10,775 nt of DNA from JAGVJT01 sp964513205 (GTDB lineage: Bacteria > Pseudomonadota > Gammaproteobacteria > Legionellales > Legionellaceae), in assembly GCA_964513205.1 (NCBI GenBank), contig CAZELP010000036.1, positions 1 through 10,775 of the forward strand. The letters run 5' to 3'. The position numbers were made by a program, and so were the translations under genes. This document shows positions 6,678-10,775 of this stretch, in pieces. The notes beneath the pieces were generated by a model that saw only the letters and a list, made by a program, of their open reading frames with translations, was not told where the DNA came from and made no database searches. Position 1 is the stretch's first letter. Every line of letters begins with the position of its first letter.

Positions 6678-6866
6678 CTACTCACCAACGCATCGACGAC
6701 AATTTTTTGGGCAAGTAGCATCTTCAATTGGCTCGATCATTTTCTTGTCAATGAGATTTTGTAGCATGACTTTTAGCACTGAAACATCCGTGTGAAACAC
6801 ACGAGCCAAATGCTCTAAACTGACCACTCCCTCTCGTAGGACATACTCACGAAGCTGTAACAACAT
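6678..6866 (-). CDS. feoC: FeoC-like winged-helix regulator of ferrous iron transport
   Basis: A small cytoplasmic protein of the FeoC family, which binds or stabilises FeoB and may sense iron or oxygen through an Fe-S cluster. From ATG 6866 it has 62 residues. About 1-48 form a winged helix (MLLQLREYVLREG, then LEHLARVFHTDVSVLKVMLQ, then the wing). The C-terminus carries three cysteines spaced C-x3-C-x2-C (TCPKNCRRCVGE), as expected for the family's cluster-binding loop. ATG 6866 is preferred over the in-frame GTG at 6872 because that GTG is itself part of an extended ribosome site. The gene overlaps the end of feoB by 20 bases, so the two are probably coupled. It is the last gene of the feoABC operon. 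Confidence 0.9.
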   Translation of the reverse strand: MLLQLREYVLREGVVSLEHLARVFHTDVSVLKVMLQNLIDKKMIEPIEDATCPKNCRRCVGE

Positions 6867-8922
6867 GGTCACCTCCTCGTATGAACAATCGATACTTCAA
6901 ACAGCGTTGCAATATCAACATCAACAAAAGTACGCCCACCAACCACTCAATAGTCTGCATAGGATGTCGCATCACCGTCGCGACTTGATAAAATAAGGTT
7001 GCAACTGCATAAGCAACAAAAGTCGACCATATAACCGAAAACCACATCAACCGTCTACTCGCTTCACTGCGAATAACCGCAATCGTCGAGACACAAGGAA
7101 CATACAATAAGATGAATAACAAATACGCATAGGCCCCCGCCACACCATCGAATTGCTGAACCATCATGCCGTATACAGAATCTCCTGTTGTGGCCATGCT
7201 GGCATACAAACCATTTAATGTACCTATCACCACTTCTTTCGCAAGTACGCCTGTCATCAAGCCGACAGTAGCAGGCCAATTATTTTGCGTTAGCCCCATC
7301 GGAGTAAATAAAAATGTAAACTGTTGACCAACCCACGCCAAAATAGAATCAGACTCGGCAACAAGATGCCCTTGCAAAGAATAGGCACTCAATGCACCTA
7401 AAACTGCACAAACTGGGATAATAATCTTCCCTGCACGCACCACAAATGCTTTTAAACGATAGACTGTTTCACGCAATAAACGACGCAATAAAGGATGATG
7501 ATAAACCGGAAGCTCTAGTATCAGAGGGGCATGCTTTCCCTTAAATAGGGTGTTACGCAACATAAGTCCCGTCAACAGTGCAACACCAATACCAATCAAG
7601 TACAGGGAAAATACAATATTCTGTCCACCGTGTGGGAAAAATGCCGCAACAAAAACTGCATAAATGGCAAGGCGAGCACTACAAGACATAAATGGCGTCA
7701 TTAAAATCGTGAGAAACCTATCCCGCTCGCTTTCTAAAGTTCGAGCCGCCATAATGGCCGGTACATTACAGCCAAACCCCACAATTAAAGGCACAAACGC
7801 TTTTCCAGGCAAACCAAGCTTTTGCATCAACTTATCCATCACAAAAGCAGCGCGAGCCATATATCCAGACGATTCCAAAAGCGATAAAAAGAAATACATA
7901 AAAAACATCACGGGAATAAAAGTTAATGTCGTACTCAACCCACGACCAATTCCATTGGCAAGCCAAGCGACAAAAACAGGAGGACAGTGTAACTGAAGTA
8001 ACATGCGTGTCGGTAAATCCACAAATAATGTTTGTGTTGCAGCATCAAACACCCCCTGCAAAGCTCCGCCCAAATGAATCGCAAGAAAAAATAAAATATA
8101 CATCAATCCCAAAAAAAGCGGGATTGCGCAAAAACGATTCAGAACAAAACGATCGATTTTGGCCGTCCAGTGATCTTGGCGATCAGTATGGCGCCTCTGA
8201 ACTTGCTGACTCAAACGATTGACCGCAGTATAACGAGCATCTGCCAACAATAAATCTAACGGCTCCGAGCACGAAGGTATACTGATGTTATCTGTCAGTA
8301 ACGTATCGCCCTCAGCTGCACGATAAATACGATAATCTAGCCCTAATGTGCTTGAATCAAACTGCGGTTCAATCGCCCCCAAAGCCAAAGAAGCTTCTGA
8401 AGATAACGAAAGCGGAAGCGCATGGGGAATGGTCAACGGTTTGGTCAATGCTTGTTTTAAAACAGAAACACCTACCCCATGATGCGCTTCCAGGGCAAAA
8501 ACAGGACAATTAAGAACTTTAGATAAATGCTCTAAATCAAGCGTAATTCCACGAGACTGGGCTAAATCCATCATATTAACTGCAATAATCACCGGAATAC
8601 CGAGTTCTAGCAGTTGACTGGTTAAGTACAGATGTCGCTCACAAGCACAAGCGTCTAAGACATTGATGATGCAATCGAACTCCAATGTGGCAATCGTCTT
8701 GGCCGTGATCTGCTCATCAATACTTGCGGATTTAGAAGATGTTAACGAATAAAGTCCCGGTAAATCGAAAAGTTCAACAGAACACGCTCCAACCTCAAAA
8801 GTTCCGACTTTTTTTTCAACCGTTACACCAGGCCAATTTCCAACCCTTTGGTGTTCACCGGTTAACGCATTAAAAAGAGTTGTTTTACCGCTATTTGGAT
8901 TTCCAACCAATAAAATTCGCAT
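6847..8922 (-). CDS. feoB: Ferrous iron transporter FeoB
   Basis: The inner-membrane permease that takes Fe(II) from periplasm to cytoplasm, controlled by its own N-terminal GTPase. From ATG 8922 it has 691 residues (E. coli about 773). G-domain motifs are G1 GNPNSGKT (7-14), switch I NWPGVTVE, G3 DLPG (53-56) and G4 NMMD (116-119). The membrane domain starts at about 264 and has the conserved cysteines Cys385 in GFGCNVPA, Cys414 in MSCSAR and Cys610 in YVPCVS. The Cys385-Cys414 spacing of 29 equals that in E. coli. LAKEVVIGTL marks the second gate repeat. ATG 8922 shares a base with the feoA stop (TGATG) and follows GGGAG by 8 bases, so it is preferred over the in-frame GTG at 8937. The C-terminus is shorter than in E. 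coli but its last helix is intact. Confidence 0.97.
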   Translation of the reverse strand: MRILLVGNPNSGKTTLFNALTGEHQRVGNWPGVTVEKKVGTFEVGACSVELFDLPGLYSLTSSKSASIDEQITAKTIATLEFDCIINVLDACACERHLYLTSQLLELGIPVIIAVNMMDLAQSRGITLDLEHLSKVLNCPVFALEAHHGVGVSVLKQALTKPLTIPHALPLSLSSEASLALGAIEPQFDSSTLGLDYRIYRAAEGDTLLTDNISIPSCSEPLDLLLADARYTAVNRLSQQVQRRHTDRQDHWTAKIDRFVLNRFCAIPLFLGLMYILFFLAIHLGGALQGVFDAATQTLFVDLPTRMLLQLHCPPVFVAWLANGIGRGLSTTLTFIPVMFFMYFFLSLLESSGYMARAAFVMDKLMQKLGLPGKAFVPLIVGFGCNVPAIMAARTLESERDRFLTILMTPFMSCSARLAIYAVFVAAFFPHGGQNIVFSLYLIGIGVALLTGLMLRNTLFKGKHAPLILELPVYHHPLLRRLLRETVYRLKAFVVRAGKIIIPVCAVLGALSAYSLQGHLVAESDSILAWVGQQFTFLFTPMGLTQNNWPATVGLMTGVLAKEVVIGTLNGLYASMATTGDSVYGMMVQQFDGVAGAYAYLLFILLYVPCVSTIAVIRSEASRRLMWFSVIWSTFVAYAVATLFYQVATVMRHPMQTIEWLVGVLLLMLILQRCLKYRLFIRGGDHVVTAS
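6869..6877 (-). promoter_or_regulatory. Extended ribosome binding site of feoC inside feoB
   Basis: The coding strand reads AGGAGGTGA, nine bases complementary to the 16S rRNA 3' end, two bases before the ATG at 6866. The same bases encode part of Arg-Gly-Gly-Asp near the FeoB C-terminus. It fixes the feoC start and suggests strong translation of feoC. Confidence 0.85.
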
Positions 8923-9161
8923 CAAACGTACTCCCACTCGAGTGATGACGCCTCAGCCTGACGGATCACAAGCAAAAGCCCCCTTATCTCAAGTTCTAAA
9001 GGGCAGCCAAAGGGCGCGCGACGTAGCACATGGACTTCTGTCCCACATGTTAAACCAAACGCAATCAAGCGACGACGATAATCGACATCAACCGCACCAT
9101 AATGCAGCAATCGAACAACATCTCCAGGCTTTAATTCGGCAGTTTTAATCATGTTTTGCAT
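8922..9161 (-). CDS. feoA: FeoA, small SH3-like partner of FeoB
   Basis: A cytoplasmic SH3-fold protein needed for FeoB activity and thought to contact FeoB or its GTPase domain. It has 79 residues from ATG 9161, or 76 from the second in-frame ATG at 9152; E. coli FeoA has about 75. The family pattern is clear: LKPGDVVRLL near the start, YRRRLIAFGLTCGTEVHVLRRAPFGCPLELEIRG in the middle (Arg-Leu-x3-Gly-Leu, then Pro-x-Gly-x-Pro-like turn), and a final strand LLLVIRQAEASSLEWEYV. No good ribosome site precedes either ATG, so the exact start is uncertain. First gene of the operon; its TGA overlaps the feoB ATG. Confidence 0.93.
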   Translation of the reverse strand: MQNMIKTAELKPGDVVRLLHYGAVDVDYRRRLIAFGLTCGTEVHVLRRAPFGCPLELEIRGLLLVIRQAEASSLEWEYV

Positions 9162-9185
9162 CTATAGAAGCACTTAACTCGATAC

Positions 9186-9194
9186 ATTATAACA
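9186..9194 (-). promoter_or_regulatory. Extended -10 promoter of the feoABC operon
   Basis: The minus strand reads TGTTATAAT: a perfect -10 hexamer with the TGn extension. The hexamer at the -35 position with 17-base spacing (9209-9214, ATGATT) is poor, which the extended -10 could compensate. Transcription would begin near 9179, leaving about 18 bases to the ATG at 9161. Confidence 0.75.
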
Positions 9195-9205
9195 CAAACG
9201 CAATC

Positions 9206-9224
9206 GATAATCATTCTCATTATT
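9206..9224 (-). promoter_or_regulatory. Fur box upstream of feoA
   Basis: The plus strand reads GATAATCATTCTCATTATT, matching the 19-base Fur consensus GATAATGATAATCATTATC at 15 of 19 positions. It covers roughly -27 to -45 from the predicted feo start, over the -35 region, where Fe(II)-Fur would block RNA polymerase. Iron repression of feo by Fur is known in related bacteria; here it is inferred from sequence and position. Confidence 0.8.
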
Positions 9225-9284
9225 TTCAAAAAATGAACAGAAATTTAGAGATTTTCTTCATCATCAGCATGCCCCCAACAGGAC

Positions 9285-10358
9285 TCACTCTCGCAACAAT
9301 TCAGGCGTCATTAAACTTGCTTTTGTCCAGTAAGCATAAGACTGCATTTCGTTTAATCGACTTTCAGTTCTGACGAACGACTGACGCATTGGACCCGTGG
9401 GATAAATCGACTCCAAAGGAACATCGGACGAAACAACAAGGCGAACTTTTCTATCATACAAAACATCAATCAAATGAATCAGTAAAATTGCATGTGTCGT
9501 ATCATCTGGAGCAATTGCCGGAATACGACTGATGAAAATCAATTTGAATTTTTGTGCTATTTCAAGATAGTCCAACGCACTACGCGGCAAATTGCAAATC
9601 ACGTCAAAATCAAACCAAATGGCGACATCTCCCCTCTTTTTATACGCAATATCACGATGTTGAATATCAATCAAACCAGCAGAATCGACTTTTCCAGCCA
9701 ATTTATCAAATGCAGCATTCATTTGTTGTTCAACTTCATCATTATGAGGGCAAAAGTACGTTTGAGGCATACTGGCTTTACCTAAACGATGATCGTCTTT
9801 GTCTTCAAGTGCAACCACCGTACAATGAGATTTGATTAATTCTATCGCCGGAATAAATCGTTCGCGATGAACACCACCAAGATAGAGATCGTCCGGCTTT
9901 GTATTGGCTGTGGCAACTAAAGTGAGACCAAATGAAAAAAGATATTCTATCAATTCGGCAAGAATCATTGCATGCGCAACATCGTTGACTAAAAACTCAT
10001 CTAGACAAAGCACTCGACACGAACTGGCCATTTTCTTCGCAACACTGATGAGGGGATTTTCAGTACCTTGTAGGCGTCTTAATTCAGCGTCAACATGCTG
10101 CATAAATTCGTGAAAATGAAAGCGTGCTTTCTTGCGTTCAAATAAACTGGTGTAAAACAAATCCAACACATACGTCTTGCCCACACCGACAGATCCATAC
10201 ACATAAACTCCATTGCAGGATTTAGGCTTGAAAAACCAACGTCGTTCTTGCAATTTTGCTTGCAGTGCGTCAAGTGCTAGCACCACATGACGCTGCGAGT
10301 CGGAAGATTCTATCTCACCGGCGCAAACAAGACCGTCATACCGTTCTAATAAACTCAT
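9285..10358 (-). CDS. zapE: ZapE, AFG1/LACE1-family cell-division ATPase
   Basis: An ATPase of the AFG1 branch of the AAA+ superfamily. In E. coli ZapE acts at the constricting Z-ring, and the mitochondrial relatives take part in protein quality control. It has 357 residues (E. coli about 375). NGVYVYGSVGVGKT carries the Walker A (55-62, Lys61 and Thr62). RFHFHEFM (79-86) is a strong family signature. VLCLDEF (116-122) is the Walker B with Asp120 and Glu121, and TLVATANT (145-152) includes sensor 1. GGVHRERFIPAIELIKSHC (161-179) and a late Arg in RTESRLNEM (Arg334) also match. No transmembrane segment or signal peptide is seen. ATG 10358 lies three bases after the stop of the upstream hydrolase gene, with GAAG six bases before it, so the two are probably co-transcribed. 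Confidence 0.95.
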   Translation of the reverse strand: MSLLERYDGLVCAGEIESSDSQRHVVLALDALQAKLQERRWFFKPKSCNGVYVYGSVGVGKTYVLDLFYTSLFERKKARFHFHEFMQHVDAELRRLQGTENPLISVAKKMASSCRVLCLDEFLVNDVAHAMILAELIEYLFSFGLTLVATANTKPDDLYLGGVHRERFIPAIELIKSHCTVVALEDKDDHRLGKASMPQTYFCPHNDEVEQQMNAAFDKLAGKVDSAGLIDIQHRDIAYKKRGDVAIWFDFDVICNLPRSALDYLEIAQKFKLIFISRIPAIAPDDTTHAILLIHLIDVLYDRKVRLVVSSDVPLESIYPTGPMRQSFVRTESRLNEMQSYAYWTKASLMTPELLRE

Positions 10359-10361
10359 ATG

Positions 10362-10775
10362 CTACTTCACATAAAAAGAGAGGGTATTCAATAAGGTTTC
10401 TCTGAGTGCTATCAGCTGCCCATGAAAAAAGTGTCCCGCCCCCTTGAAGGGCAAAACAGATAAACCTTTTTGGGCGGCAAAATTAAAAACCAGCTCGGGT
10501 GGACAAACATCATCTTGGTCACCTTGGACCACGATCCAGCGCGCCGGATCTAATTCCCATTGTGCATAATCATAATGATGGACAGGAGGCGCAATTGTCA
10601 GCAAAAGTGCATGAGGATGCTGTGCTGCAGCGCGATATGCAACATACGATCCAAACGAAAAGCCAGCAAAACAAATCTTTGCAGAGGGTAAATACGTCAA
10701 TGCATGCTCAACCACCGCAAGCATGTCTTCGCTTTCACCAATACCATTGTCATATTGGCCTTGAGACTGCCCCAC
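10362..10775 (-). CDS. Alpha/beta hydrolase, 5' end cut by the window edge
   Basis: The C-terminal 137 residues of a small alpha/beta-fold hydrolase resembling the COG2945-type predicted hydrolases; the gene begins beyond the right edge, so no start can be given. The visible part opens with VGQSQGQYDNGIGE, the conserved loop after the oxyanion strand. GFSFG follows (38-42 counted from the edge, nucleophile Ser40), then QGDQDDVCPPE with the probable acid Asp88, then GAGHFFHG with His115. A full catalytic triad is therefore present. No signal peptide can be judged. It lies three bases upstream of zapE. The substrate is unknown; esterase or peptidase activity is only the general expectation for the fold. 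Confidence 0.82.
   Translation of the reverse strand: MGQSQGQYDNGIGESEDMLAVVEHALTYLPSAKICFAGFSFGSYVAYRAAAQHPHALLLTIAPPVHHYDYAQWELDPARWIVVQGDQDDVCPPELVFNFAAQKGLSVLPFKGAGHFFHGQLIALRETLLNTLSFYVK

Noticed and set aside
6574..6795. Plus-strand open frame of 73 codons running through the palindrome into feoC
   Set aside because: Part is translated palindrome and the rest is antisense to feoC. It shows no domain or ribosome site.
8922..8937. GTG at 8937 as the feoB start
   Set aside because: It adds MGVRL before the family start and has no better ribosome site. The ATG at 8922 overlaps the feoA stop and follows GGGAG at a good distance.
9239..9257. AT-rich dyad downstream of zapE as a terminator
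   Set aside because: AGAAA and TTTCT arms give a very weak A-U stem with no G+C core, and the T-run on the minus strand is several bases away.

Overview
The window looks like chromosomal DNA from a Gammaproteobacterium with a moderate to low G+C content. This rests on the gene families: a Wza/Wzb/Wzc export and kinase set, a three-gene feoABC iron operon with a FeoC-type regulator, a Fur-box-like site, and a ZapE/AFG1 ATPase, all resembling the E. coli proteins. I cannot name a genus. No mobile element, CRISPR array, tRNA or rRNA is visible, and the largest non-coding gap is 196 bases.

Left half (1-5740, all minus strand, read right to left): a surface-polysaccharide operon in the order wzb (tyrosine phosphatase), wza (outer-membrane export lipoprotein), wzc (chain-length regulator and tyrosine kinase), wecB (UDP-GlcNAc 2-epimerase), wecC (UDP-ManNAc dehydrogenase, cut by the left edge). 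Spacings run from a 7-base overlap to 24 bases, so it reads as one transcript. A likely promoter with two helically phased A-tracts lies just upstream of wzb. WecB and WecC would make UDP-ManNAcA, while Wza, Wzc and Wzb export the polymer and control its length. No flippase, polymerase or glycosyltransferase is in view; they would be expected past the left edge. Divergent from the operon at 5858-6481 is a NeuD/PglD-type sugar acyltransferase that may decorate the same glycan.

Middle (6482-9284): a 196-base gap with a perfect 21-bp palindrome that lacks the U-tract of a terminator, then feoC-feoB-feoA on the minus strand. These three are coupled by overlapping start and stop codons and are preceded by an extended -10 promoter with a good Fur box over its -35 region. 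This is the ferrous-iron uptake system.

Right end (9285-10775, minus strand): zapE, three bases downstream of an alpha/beta-hydrolase gene cut by the right edge.

The genes themselves belong to known families. The points most worth a second look are a G8 homopolymer early in wzc (possible phase variation), a shortened Wza that seems to have one SLBB domain and an Asp after its lipidated Cys, the unexplained palindrome at 6599-6643, and the phased A-tract promoter. I found nothing that clearly amounts to an undescribed multi-gene system.
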